Source: Zasmidium citrigriseum
Lineage: Eukaryota; Ascomycota; Dothideomycetes; Mycosphaerellales; Mycosphaerellaceae
Assembly: GCA_002786025.1 (NCBI GenBank)
Contig: NHNW01000052.1
Coordinates: 124,001-188,000, forward strand
Length of the DNA stretch: 64,000 nucleotides
Direction of reading: 5' to 3'
Under the pieces are notes generated by a model, which did not search any database, had not been told where the DNA came from, and was given only the letters and a program-made list of their open reading frames with translations. A program made the position numbers and the translations under genes. Below, one piece after another: positions 42,862 to 54,655 of this stretch. The stretch's first letter is position 1; each line of letters begins with the position of its first letter.

Positions 42862-44833
42862 ATGTCTGGCTTGATTCCTGTCCTCGATGGACTGGGCAAC
42901 GTCACATTCATTAACAACTTCCTCAGCTCGGTCGGCGTCCTCGTGTCTATCCTCCCAGGTCTCCTTCAAAATGGCAACAGCCCGCTGGGAATCCTCCCAA
43001 CGCCAGTACTGCCACCCTTCTTGGGAGGCTCCCAAGGGATACCGTGGGGAAACATGACTGCTGGAGGGAACAACGTCTACGAGGAGACTCCGACAACGGG
43101 CGTGACACGATACTACAATTTCAACATTGCACGAGGAATGTTAGCACCTGAAGGTATACCAAAGGAGATGATGCTCATCAACGGCCAGTTCCCAGGGCCT
43201 CTGATCGAAGCGAACTGGGGTGACATGATCGAAGTCACCGTTAAGAATTCAATTACCGGACCAGAGGAGGGCACTGCGTTGCACTGGCACGGCTTACTTC
43301 AGAAAGAGACACCATGGTACGATGGTGTACCTTCGGTGCAGATGTGCCCTATTGCACCTGGTCATTCATTCACCTACAAGTTCAAGGCGGACCTCTATGG
43401 CTCGTCCTGGTATCACTCGCACTACTCTGCCCAATATGCTGGCGGATTACTCGGCCCAATGATCATCCATGGTCCAAAGGACAACTACCCTGGCGGTGGT
43501 GACGATGTTGTGGATCTTGGACCAGTGCTCGTTTCTGACTCCTATCTGACGGATTACTACACTCTAGTCAAGCAATCGGAAAGCAACAATCCTGCTATTG
43601 CGGCTCTAGTCACATCGACGAACACTCTCATCCAAGGCAAAGGGAATACCGACTGCTCAGCGGCGCCAGCAGGATCGAACTGCACGAGCAATGCAGGGCT
43701 GGCAAAGTTCAACTTCAAGAGAGGCAAGAGACATCTCTTACGCATCATCAATACCTCTGCAGCTGGCTTCATGGTCGTCAGCATGGACAGTCACAAGATG
43801 ACGGTCGTCGCGAACGACTTTGTCGCAGTCAAGCCGTATACTGTGAATCAAGTCCAGCTCTTCGTTGGACAACGAACGGATGTGCTCATCACTGCGAATC
43901 AAATACCGGGTGCGTACTGGCTCAGAGTTCGACAGCCAACGCTGTGCGCCCTTTCCACACAGCCTTTCGCATTGGCAGCAGTCTACTACGACGGAATCAA
44001 CACGAACACAAAGCCCCTCTCTCTTCCTCACTTCGACTTCATCTCACCAACATTGATCAACTGCGGCAACGACGCTCTGACCTTGACAGAACCGTACTAT
44101 CCCATCAAGCTCGATCCACCAGACACCACCATCACCATTCAAATCACGCAAGCCGTCAACGAGACAGGCTACACGCACTATGAGATGAACGGACAGACCT
44201 TCCGCGCAAATTATAACCACCCTCTCCTCAACCTCACCTACAACGGCAACACCTCCTATCCCGACGACCCGCAATGGAACGTCTACAACTTCGGCAACAA
44301 CGAAACCATCCGTATCATCTTTCAGAACAACGTCCCCTTCGGCCATCCCATGCACGTCCATGGACAGAATATGTACGTCGTTGACGAAGGCGTCGGAGCT
44401 TATAACGGAGTGAACGCCGTCCGACCGTCGAATCCGCAGAGAAGAGACACGCAGAGTCTGAAGCCGAATGGATACCTCGTGGCTCAGCTGAAGGCTGATA
44501 ACCCGGGCGTGTGGCCTTTTCATTGCGTACGTAAAATCAAGTGTTACGACATGTTTCTGACATACACTGACCTTCAACCTTTCAGCATATTGCGTGGCAT
44601 GTTGGGCAGGGGTTGTATATCAATGTCATGCAGAAGCCGGAGCAGGTTAGGCAGCCGGAGATTCCGCAGGTGATGGCGCAGAGTTGTGATGGTAAGTAAA
44701 TGAATTATCGTTGAGGGGTGGGAGGAAGATGCTGACTTTGTGATGTGTAGGCTGGTGGGATTTCACGGATGATAATATCCCTAATCAAATTGACTCGGGG
44801 TTGAGGAGGATGAGAGAGGTGAGGATGCTTTGA
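42862..44833 (+). CDS. laccase-type multicopper oxidase
   Basis: Exons 42862-44526, 44586-44691 and 44751-44833 give 617 aa. All four copper signatures are present: HWHG (141-144), WYHSH (183-187), HPMHVHG (about 495-501) and HCHIAWH (554-560), the last completed only by splicing after HC. The T1 axial position in HVGQGL is Leu, as in many ascomycete laccases. A donor-like GAG|GTGAGG at the end means a further 3' exon is possible. No clear signal peptide: the N-terminus is Pro-rich with a weakly hydrophobic stretch at 18-35, so an upstream exon may be missing. Oxidises phenols or pigment precursors with O2. Confidence 0.9.
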
Positions 44834-45449
44834 TGATATCGACAGATTCATGAAAACCAGCTTTGGAGAAAAGAAGCAGATTGTGAATGCGTCGACAGTC
44901 TGTATGGATACTTGCCCTACTCATTTCGAATCAGGAGGCTGTCGTGCCCTCTGTCTTATTCCTTTATCGTCCAATCCATCTCCTCCGTCGGTCTCTCCCC
45001 CAACATGGAGGTAACACAAATCTCCAACGTCACTACCGAAGGCTACGGTACTGAAGGCACGCCCTAGAATCTGCACTTCAGTCTATTCTGCAGAGAAAGA
45101 GGAAAAGGTAGCCTATGCCAGCAGCGAACGTTCGGAGTGTATTAAGTACAGGTGCCTTGTAGGAACAAACCCTAAGTAGCACCAAAACCGCATTCCAGAC
45201 GCTTTTCAGCCGTAGTGCACGCTTGCTCAGCCAAAGCCACGTGCTGGATTTCCACCGGAAGATGTATCCATGGCACTGGCTGGGACCAATGAGGAGCGGA
45301 ACTCGCAGTTCCTCCCGGAGGCGGTCGACGGAAGCGGCAGATGGAGCGAGGATTGGAGAGCTAGGCGGCATGGAGCTGTTGGAACGATGGAAGGTACATA
45401 TAGCTGCTCGTGGCGTCTGCGATGGTGAAATGCGATTGCGGAGGTCAGA
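44834..45449. other. intergenic, 0.6 kb
   Basis: 3' flank of the oxidase and upstream region of the methyltransferase. Nothing distinctive. Confidence 0.4.
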
Positions 45450-46383
45450 ATGGCTCAAGCAGATAATACTGTGAACGGACGGCACTATCACGATGCGGCT
45501 GGGGTATACCTGCTGCCGAATGAGTACGAATCCATTGTTCAACTTGAACCCCATGTCGACAGGACTGACGAACAACAGCGCCCTCGAACACGACCGTCTT
45601 GATGGCTAATCCCAATCCCTCGTCGCCCTCATGAACGGCAAGCCTTTCCACGCCCCAATCTCCAACCCCAAAAAGATCCTCGACGTTGGCTGCGGCACCG
45701 GCGCCATGACATACCTCCTCGCGCGAATGTACCCAAACGCACAAGTCATTGGCGTGGACTTCTCGGCGGTACCGGATGGGCGGTATACCAAGCTGGGTAA
45801 TATCGAGTATGTTCAGGCGGATATCTGGGAGCTTGTCAAAGTGGAAGGAGATGAGAGATTCAAGCCAGGATCGTTCGATTATGTCTTCGAGAGGTTGTTG
45901 TTCTTTGGTATGACGAATTGGGAGGGACATTTGTCGAACATTACTGGATTGTTGAGACCTGGGGGTTGGCTGGAGGTGCAAGAGCCTTCGGTGAATCTTT
46001 CCCGAGGAGGTGGCTCTTCATTGTCTGAATCGTGGTGGCATTATCCCAAGTGGCGAGCCGATGCGTGGGAAATTGGGGTGGATGTGGAAGTCGGGCCCAG
46101 GATAGTGGAGCTTTTCGGCAAGGTTGGTGGTTTTGAAGATGTCAGCCAAGCTGTGTACAGATTCCCGCCAGTCTCGAGATCGGATAGACCGGAGTTGAAT
46201 GGATTAGGAGATCGAATCTTGCCGATGTTGACGGGAGTCTTGCGGAAGACTAGCAGCACGAAGAGGAGTGAGGAAGAGGTCGATAAGATGGAGGCTGACT
46301 TGCGCTCGGTGTTTGAGGCTGGCTTCGAGGACGATGACGCCTATGAGATGTACGTCGTGACGGGTCGGAAGGTGGCTGTTTGA
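45450..46383 (+). pseudogene. LaeA-like SAM methyltransferase with in-frame TAA
   Basis: Exon 45450-45523 encodes MAQADNTVNGRHYHDAAG and VYLLPNE, the typical start of LaeA-like methyltransferases. A 55-nt GTACGA...CAG intron joins DALEHDRLDG, after which TAA (45607-45609) interrupts the frame. The same frame then continues SQSLVALMNGKPFHAPI to the stop at 46383. The SAM-binding motif I (ILDVGCGTG) and post-motif VIGVDFSAVP are intact downstream, so translation from the Met at 45631 (250 aa) could give an N-truncated enzyme. A CAA-to-TAA change is one explanation. I found no splice pair that removes the stop. Confidence 0.65.
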
Positions 46384-46430
46384 ATATCTGAATCGGACGG
46401 GCTCTGAGAGGAGTGCCACAGACACAACAG

Positions 46431-47426
46431 TCATCCAAACCTCTCCCTCGCCAAATCCCTCAACATACTCATCGTCTTCTCCTCCTTAGCCTTATGAGCT
46501 TGCACTCTCTCCTCCCTCTCAGCCATCCTCGCCCTCAACACCTCCTCCTTCCGAATCTCCCTCTCATTTTTCTTCCTCTCCATCTCCTTCATCTGCTTCT
46601 TATACCCGTCCACGCCATCCTCACCACCCATCAACTCATTGTCCCCGACCTCCACATCGCCTCCATCTTTCGCGTCTTTGAACTCGCGATTGACAGCCGT
46701 GACGAGCTGCTTCTTCTCCATCTGACGTTCCCGTGACCCAGGATCGGCACGCGGTGCCATCTCGTCCTGACGTTCCTTTTGGAGGTTGCGGTCGGCTTTG
46801 CGCTCGTAGCGGAGGTCTACCACGCGTGCTGAGCGGTCTTCGTCGGTGAGCTCTTGGCGGTGTTGAAGGTCGTCTAGACTCGGTATGGCTGGGCCACGTC
46901 TCGATGTTGCCTTGCTGGGTAGAGCCGGGCCGTAGCCATCGTCGTCATCTTCTTCCTCGTCAACTTCCTCCATCTTCTTGACTGGCAACGGTTCCCTCTT
47001 CCACCCCGCTGGTTTTGCTGGCCGACTCTTCCACCTCTCATCGACACGTTCCTTCATCTCCGGATCATACCATCCCTGCGAAAGCTCTCCATGATTCCAC
47101 TTCCCCAAGAAGCTCTTCCATCTTCCCTTGACCTCATGGTCGGATATGCTGTCGATGTCTATGCTCTTTTGGATGTCCAGGTACTCTGCGAAAAGGGCTT
47201 CGTATTCTTTGAAGTCATCCTTTCTAAGCTGCGCTCTTTTATAGGGCAGAGCCGCAGCAGTTTGTTTCTCGTGGTGCTTGTGGTGGTGATGGTGCTTATG
47301 TTTGCGGTGCGGCGACCGCGATCGATGTCGTTTCACTTCTTCTCGGCTGCGATGGTATGGAGAGCGAGACCTCTCTTGTCGGCTCTCTCGTCTGTGGCGG
47401 TGGTGGCGGTCCGTGTGCGAATCCAT
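46431..47426 (-). CDS. RS-rich nuclear protein, possibly splicing-associated
   Basis: A single exon of 331 aa. The first 60 residues alternate Arg, Ser and His (RHHRHRRESRQERSRSPYHR) with a His-rich run, an RS-type domain. A short conserved core follows: FKEYEALFAEYLDIQKSIDI, then RWKSFLGKWNHGELSQGWYD. It resembles the WNxGxLSxGYYD phrase of the SCI1 family of RS-rich nuclear proteins; this assignment is tentative. The rest is charged coiled coil with EREERVQAHKAKEEKTMSML near the end. Convergent with the methyltransferase, stops 47 bp apart. Confidence 0.72.
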   Translation of the reverse strand: MDSHTDRHHRHRRESRQERSRSPYHRSREEVKRHRSRSPHRKHKHHHHHKHHEKQTAAALPYKRAQLRKDDFKEYEALFAEYLDIQKSIDIDSISDHEVKGRWKSFLGKWNHGELSQGWYDPEMKERVDERWKSRPAKPAGWKREPLPVKKMEEVDEEEDDDDGYGPALPSKATSRRGPAIPSLDDLQHRQELTDEDRSARVVDLRYERKADRNLQKERQDEMAPRADPGSRERQMEKKQLVTAVNREFKDAKDGGDVEVGDNELMGGEDGVDGYKKQMKEMERKKNEREIRKEEVLRARMAEREERVQAHKAKEEKTMSMLRDLARERFG

Positions 47427-47878
47427 GAATGTGTTGGTCTAGAGAAGACGAAGAGTGGGGATTGGTAGCGGAAATAGGCCGCTCTCTTCTGAGGCGAGTT
47501 TCATGTGAAATCACGTGTGCACGAACGGTGGAACACTCATGGTCTTCTTCGAAGTGAACCGCCAAATGTGGTTTTAAGCAAGTAGCTTTCGTCTGTTCGA
47601 GCCGGACCTCAAAGGTACCTAATCATGTAGACCTCATTATCCCGACAGCAGCTCATCCGCTCGTAAAAGTACAGTACACATAAACTCGTTTACTCCTCGC
47701 TCAATGCAAGTCTCGAGGCGCTTGAAAGCGCTACTCAAGTCATCAAGATATCCAGTAGCATGGAGGCTTAACACATCCAGCAGGAAGAACATAGTGGTAA
47801 CCATAGCCGGTCAACTCCGTCCTGCATCGACACGTTGCCCAGTCGAATCATCTCTTGCTGAAATCCAGCTTCTACTCT
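47427..47878. other. upstream region of the RS-rich gene and TVP18 3' flank
   Basis: 452 bp without a supported frame or motif. Confidence 0.4.
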
Positions 47879-48494
47879 TTACACAATCATTTGTGCAACA
47901 CCCTGTCCACCCAGCGTCTTACTGCTTTGGAACTCCTGGCCCTTGATACCGGCCAATGCATAGAACAAGCCAGCGAAGAGCAGGACAACGGCGGCCGCGA
48001 TCAGCGAGGTGACCTTGGCGATGATTGAGAGCCATTGAATGAGCGACATGACACCGTAGATGGCCGCGCGCATATAATTCGTCTCGAATCGGCGGATGAA
48101 GGCATCGAATTTCGGCGAAGTCGGACAGATTCGTAGCAGGAGCGGGATCTCGATGAAGAGGATGATGAAGGAGCAGACACTGTGATTGTCAGCCGGGCCT
48201 TTTCGTGTCTATCGCGAGTGTTCATACAGGCAGATCACGCTAAAGAGGATGACCCAGTGGAAGTTGAAGATGTTCGCGATTCCCAGTGCGAAGCACAGGA
48301 TGATGCAGATCACACCCGTCCTGTCGCGAATGTCAGTGGTGATTCTTCCGCGCGAGTGCCGTCTCGAAACTGCTGTTGCGCATACCATTGGCCATATATA
48401 CCTGCGCGACATCCTGATCAGCTCATGTGGCCTCTGCTTCCCAAAGCTGCGACTTACTGAAGTTTCTCGATTTGAATTCTTCGGCGAGCGTCAT
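47879..48494 (-). CDS. TVP18: Golgi membrane protein TVP18
   Basis: Four exons: 48494-48458, 48401-48386 (16 nt), 48320-48228 and 48179-47879, giving 148 aa. The reconstructed start MTLAEEFKSRNFSIYGQW and the block ICIILCFALGIANIFNFHWV are diagnostic of TVP18, as is ETNYMRAAIYGVMSLIQWLS. There are four hydrophobic segments, and the C-terminus is GGQGVAQMIV. Tvp18 is a late-Golgi vesicle protein interacting with Yip family members. The 16-nt exon encodes IYGQ and is bounded by consensus sites on both sides. All junction phases fit. Confidence 0.93.
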
Positions 48495-49527
48495 CTTGGT
48501 ATTTCTTACAGCTCGAAGCTGTTTCTTTCGCAATTTTGCGGTTCGAGGGTGCTGGCGGGAAGTCGCTTATTGACAGCTGGTTCGTATAGGCTTCAGGGAT
48601 GTTGATCAGCCTCAAACGTCGCAGTCGGCGAGCTTCTGGCGCTTTTACGAAGGGCTCGTACGATGTAGGCAGCGGGATAGACGAAAGTCGGGCGACAGTG
48701 GCGGAGTAGTTGTCGAGGCTGAAAGTCGAATGCGATTGCCTGGTACGATGGAAAACAAATAGACCCTGGGCGGCCTGCGACTGCGAGGTCCGCTGACAGC
48801 GTCGCAAGCGCCATCGTGGCTCCACTTTCACGTGGCGATGTTTTGGCTAGCAACCTCCCACTCTTTCAACTTCACCTTTCACCGTCCATCCATTCTTGCT
48901 TCTTTTGCAATATCGCATCGCGGACAGCATCGCAGGCGGTCTTTGCTTCGTCCCTCAACGTCGACGATGCGGTATTAATTTTGCTCGTCCCAATCGATCT
49001 TGCCTTGAAGTGCACCACCCTCCGTCTCCCGGCAGAGCCACCGGCATGGCTGAGTAGCAACGTCAACACATATGTTCCCACCCTGGCAAGCACTGCGGCG
49101 GCTTGAGGTCCGACATGCGCTACAGGAGGTCTCGTGCGGTCTTAGGAAGGTGAAGGCCAACCTGTGAAATGGCCATTGCGACATGAGAAGTGAAACATCT
49201 GTCTGGAGCCAAATACTCGTGAAGAGGCACAAGTACCCAGATGCATGGCGAAGTGGGAAGGCTTTCAAATTGAATTCCATTCTCGGCGTCGTGACTTCGC
49301 CAATGGACCCCATCAACCAAGTCAAGACCTCTGTCATGTGTGCGATGAATATTTTGAGACGTTCGTGTTGCGTTATAGTAGCACGCCCTCACAACGAGGA
49401 ACGAATGAGTCATCAAAGGTTTGTTTGCATGTGATGATCGCTCTTGCCAAAACGGAGCTTGAAGCTGCTTCCTACCTAGCTCTTCTTCTCAGCACAACCA
49501 ACCAACCGCCGACACACCAACAACACT
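48495..49527. other. divergent upstream region, 1 kb
   Basis: Lies between TVP18 and the 2EXR/F-box-like gene, head to head. Frames on both strands (for example 48454-48831 and 48816-49106) lack family features. Confidence 0.4.
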
Positions 49528-50379
49528 ATGGAGCATCAACCTTCTCACGACGGCACCATGTCGCCACCCGAGCCATTCAGATTCCTCGACCTACCAGCCG
49601 AGTTGCGTACTCTCATCTACGAAGAGGTCGCATACGACACCCACCTGATGCGCCTGACCTCAGGGTCGCTCTTAAGCCCACAGATCAATTGCAACTCGAT
49701 ACTTCGGACCTGCAAGCTCATCCACAAGGAATGCAAGCCAATCATCCTCAACTTCGCCAAAATCGAGTTTCCTGTGGCCGACTGGCAGTTCAGACCCACC
49801 TCAACGACTATCGCCAAACTTCAAGATACGAAGGCTACGGCCAAGGCACTCGAAAACAACAACCGGGTCTTCGTCACCATTACAGCCGAAGTTTGGACCC
49901 CAACGCATCTGCTGCGTGTCGAGGCCTGGCTGAAGGCCCGTTTGGATGATCCTGCTATCGACATCAAGTACAAAGTGTGGCGACCTGAGGATGGCTTCAA
50001 GTGGAAGTCCAAATCTCAGTTCCTATGGATGACTGGTGCCGAGGAGCTTCGTCAGCTCCGAGGTCGATTGCAAAAGGAGGACAGCGCAGTGGAGGTTGGC
50101 AAGATCATTAGCGCTCTGGAGCTGGAGGCGGAGAATGTGGCAAAGGATGTCGAGGCGGCTACTCAGGATCTTGACAGACGGCGACGAGTGTTGATGGAGA
50201 GTTATGCATCGTATGCCTCCCCAGTGCAAGGACCATTGGTGGAGCATTGTAGGATGCGTCGTGGAACAAGAGGAACCGCAGTGGGAAGCGCAGCACGCAA
50301 GCGCAGCAATATGTCCGACTCGGCACAGAAGGAGATGCTGGCGGATCTGGCGCGCGGAAGGCTTGAGGGCGGATTGTAA
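49528..50379 (+). CDS. 2EXR/F-box-like domain protein
   Basis: A single exon of 283 aa. FRFLDLPAELRTLIYEEVAY at residues 18-37 is the motif of 2EXR and related F-box-like fungal proteins, followed by ILRTCKLIHKECKPIILN, the second half of the domain. The middle has ITAEVWTPTHLLRVEAWLKA. A probable coiled coil (about 185-225) ends in RRRRVLMESYASY, and the tail is basic. The function of this large fungal family is not known. It is counted with the F-box set in the window because of the N-terminal motif only. Confidence 0.75.
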   Translation: MEHQPSHDGTMSPPEPFRFLDLPAELRTLIYEEVAYDTHLMRLTSGSLLSPQINCNSILRTCKLIHKECKPIILNFAKIEFPVADWQFRPTSTTIAKLQDTKATAKALENNNRVFVTITAEVWTPTHLLRVEAWLKARLDDPAIDIKYKVWRPEDGFKWKSKSQFLWMTGAEELRQLRGRLQKEDSAVEVGKIISALELEAENVAKDVEAATQDLDRRRRVLMESYASYASPVQGPLVEHCRMRRGTRGTAVGSAARKRSNMSDSAQKEMLADLARGRLEGGL

Positions 50380-50572
50380 ACATGGGACATAATATTCAGC
50401 AGCATCCACTCATCGTACTCATGCTCGGGTGCAGGCTTTCCTTGATTTGGTATACCTGTTCAACCGGCCAACTCCATTCAAATGCCACTCGATTCTACTG
50501 CCACAATCGCCTTCCATGCCAGCCTCTGGCTACTGCTCTCCTTCATCGTGGTATTCCTTGCTCGCTGCCTGC

Positions 50573-51273
50573 TCAGGCGCCTGCGGGGTAGACCAGGCGG
50601 AAGATGTCGTTGAAGACGTAGTAGCTTCCATCGGTCGGCAGAAGCTGGAAGGTCTGGGCGTAGCTCATGGGCCGTCTCTCCTCGTCAACCTGCGATATAT
50701 ACCTTTAGCAAAGCTCTTCATGTGTCTCGTCTTGTTCATTCCTTACCAGCAATGCACCACTCACAACCACCAAGATACCTCCCTGAGCGTTGCTGGGCTG
50801 CGCATCGAGCGTAGTGACCTGGTGCTCGACCTTATTGAATGGCAGTTCCTACATCGCGAATTCATATCAGTGACCGCCTCTTTGTCTTTGTTCGCATTCT
50901 ATGCAATGCATTGCCATACCACGAGCTTTTGGACGATCGCAGCGGCGCCCTGGGTAGGGGTTTGCTCGAAAGTCAACATCGAGTCATCTTTCTGTTTACA
51001 TCCGTCAGTCCATCTCCTTCATCATGTGTTCTTTGCCGAGGCGTGCTGCGTACGTAGAGCGATGCGAGTTGCTGGCGGTTCTGGTCGAAGGTCTGGTAGT
51101 AGAACTGCACGAATTGCTCTAGTGCAGTGTTAGATCTCGGTCGCCGGTAGTTTCTCCCGGAGTATACGTACTCGCGATTCCCTCGAAGTCTGCAAAGACA
51201 CATTGTTAGCGACACTGTCCACGGTTCTGGAGGGGAATGGCCCGTCACGAGGGCGAGGGAACATACCTGCCAT
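50573..51273 (-). CDS. NTF2: nuclear transport factor 2
   Basis: Six exons: 51273-51267 (7 nt), 51189-51172 (18 nt), 51118-51054, 50991-50920, 50848-50747 and 50689-50573, giving 126 aa, the usual NTF2 size. The product starts [20 protein letters not shown] and contains [20 protein letters not shown], the QPS segment and [23 protein letters not shown]2 is a dimer that carries Ran-GDP into the nucleus. Five introns in 381 coding nt is dense for this genome. The first two exons are tiny but essential to give the conserved N-terminus. Divergent from ARP8. Confidence 0.95.
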
Positions 51274-51718
51274 GATGCCGGCTTGCTGTGTGATGTGAGG
51301 TCCAGGAGTGTGAGCGCACGAGATTTGCGGCGATGTGCTGGCAGTCGAGGCAAGGCTGTTGTGGTAGTCAAGGACAGCTCATGAAATGCAGTGATGAAGT
51401 GGGGGTTTGTTTGGCGGCGCGATCCCTGTCAAAGTCTAAATCCGCCACATGTCGTGACTGCCGTGCCGGGACTTGACGCGCCGACGCTGCCTCACCACAA
51501 CCACCAGCAGTCTGGCGCTTGAGCCCGCGCATTTCAACATTCACTCGTCCGGTTCTTTTGAGACCACGTATATTGTGACCAAGCGGGCCGCGAGCCGTGG
51601 CGGCGAGGCAAATTCAAATCCACCATCTCACCAGTATAGACCTCTTCCTACCTCCCATCCCAGACATATTCAACTTCACGAGACCATCCACGCCGCAACC
51701 TTGAGAGCGACCGCCAGA
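51274..51718. promoter_or_regulatory. divergent upstream region NTF2 / ARP8
   Basis: 445 bp between the two start codons. The frame 51473-51898 runs into ARP8 intron 1 and is not coding. No core promoter motif stands out. Confidence 0.4.
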
Positions 51719-54326
51719 ATGGTGGGCAAGAAGTCAGGACGAGCGCTTCTGCGCGAAGAGGGTGCGTACCACCATGACCCCGTCCGCCAACTACCACACA
51801 CGCATCCATGCAGAAACGCGCAGCATTCACCGCCCATTCTAATCACACCTACACGCAAAACGCCTCCGCCGTCCCGTAAAAGGGATCATGCATACTAAGC
51901 ATCTCGTAGGGCTGCAGCGCACGGACAATAATATGGAGTTCACAACATGGCCCCAGGTCAATATGATCAACCAGAAAAACTACTACACGTGAGTCGCGAC
52001 TTCCTTTGCTTTCTCCCAAAAGCCACGCCCGCACTTTCGCCGCTGAGGCTTCGTTTGCTGTACCCCTTGAAAGTGTTTCGGATGCTGGACATCAGCGTCT
52101 GCTCTGCACAGCAATGGTTGGCCGCAAGATTTTGGACGGCCTCAGGAAGGGCAAGAAAGATCTGTATGCACTTAATGTGCAATATGTTCGGAGGTATCTT
52201 CCCGGGCCTGGTTTGCTGCGTGCTTAGTGCCATGCCATGGCTTGAAAGCTGCTGAGACACACACTGACCATTGTGCAAACAGCGACTTTCTCAAAAGAGA
52301 TGACCAGATCCTGGCGCTGCGACTCCAACAAGAAGAGCGATTAGATCGTCGTAAGAAGGCGGCAGTCGATCTCGACAGAGCACGGGCCCAGAACGGCGAG
52401 CAGGGACCCTACCCGGATGTCGACCCGGACCTTGACGACGATGTGGTCATGGACGACATGGGCGAGAACTACGGAAACAAGACGATAGTGATCCACGTCG
52501 GCAGCCAGAACCTGCGTCTGGGGTTTGCCACTGATGCACTCCCAAAGACAGTCCCGATGGTGATCGCCAGGAAATCGGACAAGACTGAAGCTGAAGACTC
52601 TGAACCAGTCCCCAAACGCATCAAGCTGGATGAGGATGCGCCTTCAGAAGAGTGGTTTGGTGAAGAATTCGCCAAGGAGTACAACGCCATGGCATCAGAA
52701 TTCAGAACGTCAAGACGGCAGAACAAACGCCGTGTCCTGCCGAACTCACGAGAGCTCGTCACCAAGTGGAATAGCACAAATCCACCGGAGATGATCTCGG
52801 AGCACAACGATCCAATGCGAATCGACTGGACAGAGACCCCCGAAGCACCTGACTACATCGTTGGTGCGCCTGCCCTTCGAATACCTGAAAACTCGAATCC
52901 CAAGTACCGCCTGCATTGGCCTGTGCGACATGGCTGGCTCAATGAGAAGGACTACAGTAGTCGTAACTTGCTACTCAAGGACTTCTTCCTGATCCTGGAA
53001 GACAGTATCACGAGCCAGCTCGACATGCCACACAAGAAGGACTGGAATCAGTACAGCTGCGTCTTTCTTATCCCTGACCTCTACGAGAAGACTCTAGTCG
53101 CCACGATTCTCCGTGAGCTGGTCATCGACTTCGGCTTCTCTAGAGTCTGCTTCATGCAGGAGTCACTCGCAGCGACTTTCGGAGCCGGTTTCAGTACGGC
53201 TTGCATGATTGACATCGGAGCCCAGAAGACGACAGTATGCTGCGTAGAGGACGGCATGTGCATCGAAGACTCCCGCATCAACCTGAAGTACGGCGGATAC
53301 GATGTGACGGAGACTTTCGTGAAGATGATGCTGTTCGACCGCTTCAACTACAGCGATTTCAACCTAATGCGACGCCATGATTTCCTCTTGGCGGAAGAAT
53401 TGAAGGAGAAGTATACGACTATGAGTGACGAAAATATAAGCGTACAGACGTTCGAGTTTCACCTGCGTGTCCACGGCCAGGAGACGAGGAAGTACCAGTT
53501 CAAGCTGTACGATGAGGGAATGCTGGCACCTATGGGCTACTTCAGGCCTGCAATCTTCGACAACTCGGACAAGCTCACTGGACGGCGGAAGCTCATTCCT
53601 GTCTCAGTCGACCTATACGACCAACGTCCGAACGAGCCCACGTCCAAGGCACAGCTTGCTGTGGTCAACTACGTCAACCAAAACATCCCGTCTGCCGTCG
53701 TGGTTCCAGCAGCCAAGCCAGCACGTCTCCTCGCAACACCCAACGTGACTGGAACGCCGAGCAAACAGCGACCACTTGGGCTTCCGACTCACCTCAACGG
53801 TGACAACGATGGCACTCCTCGATCTTCCGTCGCAGGCTCGCCTCCACCGGAGGAGAACGGCACGCCGATGCCAGATGCGGATGCGGTCAATGGCGATATG
53901 ATGCCTGATCTGGCAGGATCGCAGCTGGACTCTGAGATCATGGAGAACACTGTCCCTATCATGCCTCTGGATCGTGCCATCTTGACCTCCATCGACTGGG
54001 CAAGTAAGCTCCCTGGCAACAGTGAGATGGTCGACGAGCGCAAGCGACGTGACCTGCTGGGCAGCATCATGCTTACGGGTGGCGGCTCCAAGACACCGCA
54101 TCTGCAGAACTACCTTGAGATGAGGCTGCGCGCATTGATGCCACAGTATCCGAAGGAGATTCTCGTCGCGCCTCCACCGCGTGAGCTTGATCCGTCTGTT
54201 CTTACGTGGAAGGGCGGCAGTGTGTTTGGCAAACTGAGGATGACGAACGACAGCTGGATCTCGCCATTGGAGTACGATAGGCTGGGAGCGAGGATTCTGA
54301 ACTACAAATGCATGTGGCACTGGTAG
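51719..54326 (+). CDS. ARP8: actin-related protein 8 (INO80 complex)
   Basis: Exons 51719-51761, 51910-51988 and 52283-54326 give 721 aa. The joined N-terminus reads MVGKKSGRALLREEGLQRTD, then FTTWPQVNMINQKNYYTDFL, which the ARP8 family shares. The actin fold follows: IVIHVGSQNLRLGFATDALP, then FFLILEDSITSQL and FMQESLAATFGAGFSTACMI, with SIMLTGGGSKTPHLQNY near the end. An ARP8-specific insert rich in Pro, Gly and Asp interrupts the fold at about 530-610. Intron 1 has a TACTAAG branch site. ARP8 binds extranucleosomal DNA and actin in INO80. Confidence 0.94.
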
Positions 54327-54655
54327 GACAAGTTTTGGGCTCGCATGCACTTGTAGGAAATCCTCGTATCATTCTTATTGGGCATGCGTCAACATATCCT
54401 GTCATGCTTTTCAATTTTCTTTCGTTCGAGAACACTCCTTCTTTCGCTCGAGCGTGCCTTCCGCATGTGAATGTGCGCACTGACGCTAACTTTAAATCGA
54501 CGTCAAGCTTGCCTTCCTTCCTCTCCACTCGACTCCAATCAACCGACATCATTTCAACAAGACAACTCAATCCCGCCTTTGTCGCAAAGGACTGAGGGCG
54601 TGAGAACCCTTTCGAGAGCTTGAGCGCAGAGCACTTCTTCGGAAAGAGATCCATC
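54327..54655. other. intergenic, 0.33 kb
   Basis: 3' flank of ARP8 and 5' region of the next F-box gene; no motif of note. Confidence 0.4.

Noticed and set aside
42862..46383. Laccase plus methyltransferase as a biosynthetic cluster
   Set aside because: No PKS, NRPS, terpene synthase, transporter or regulator is adjacent, and the methyltransferase is interrupted.
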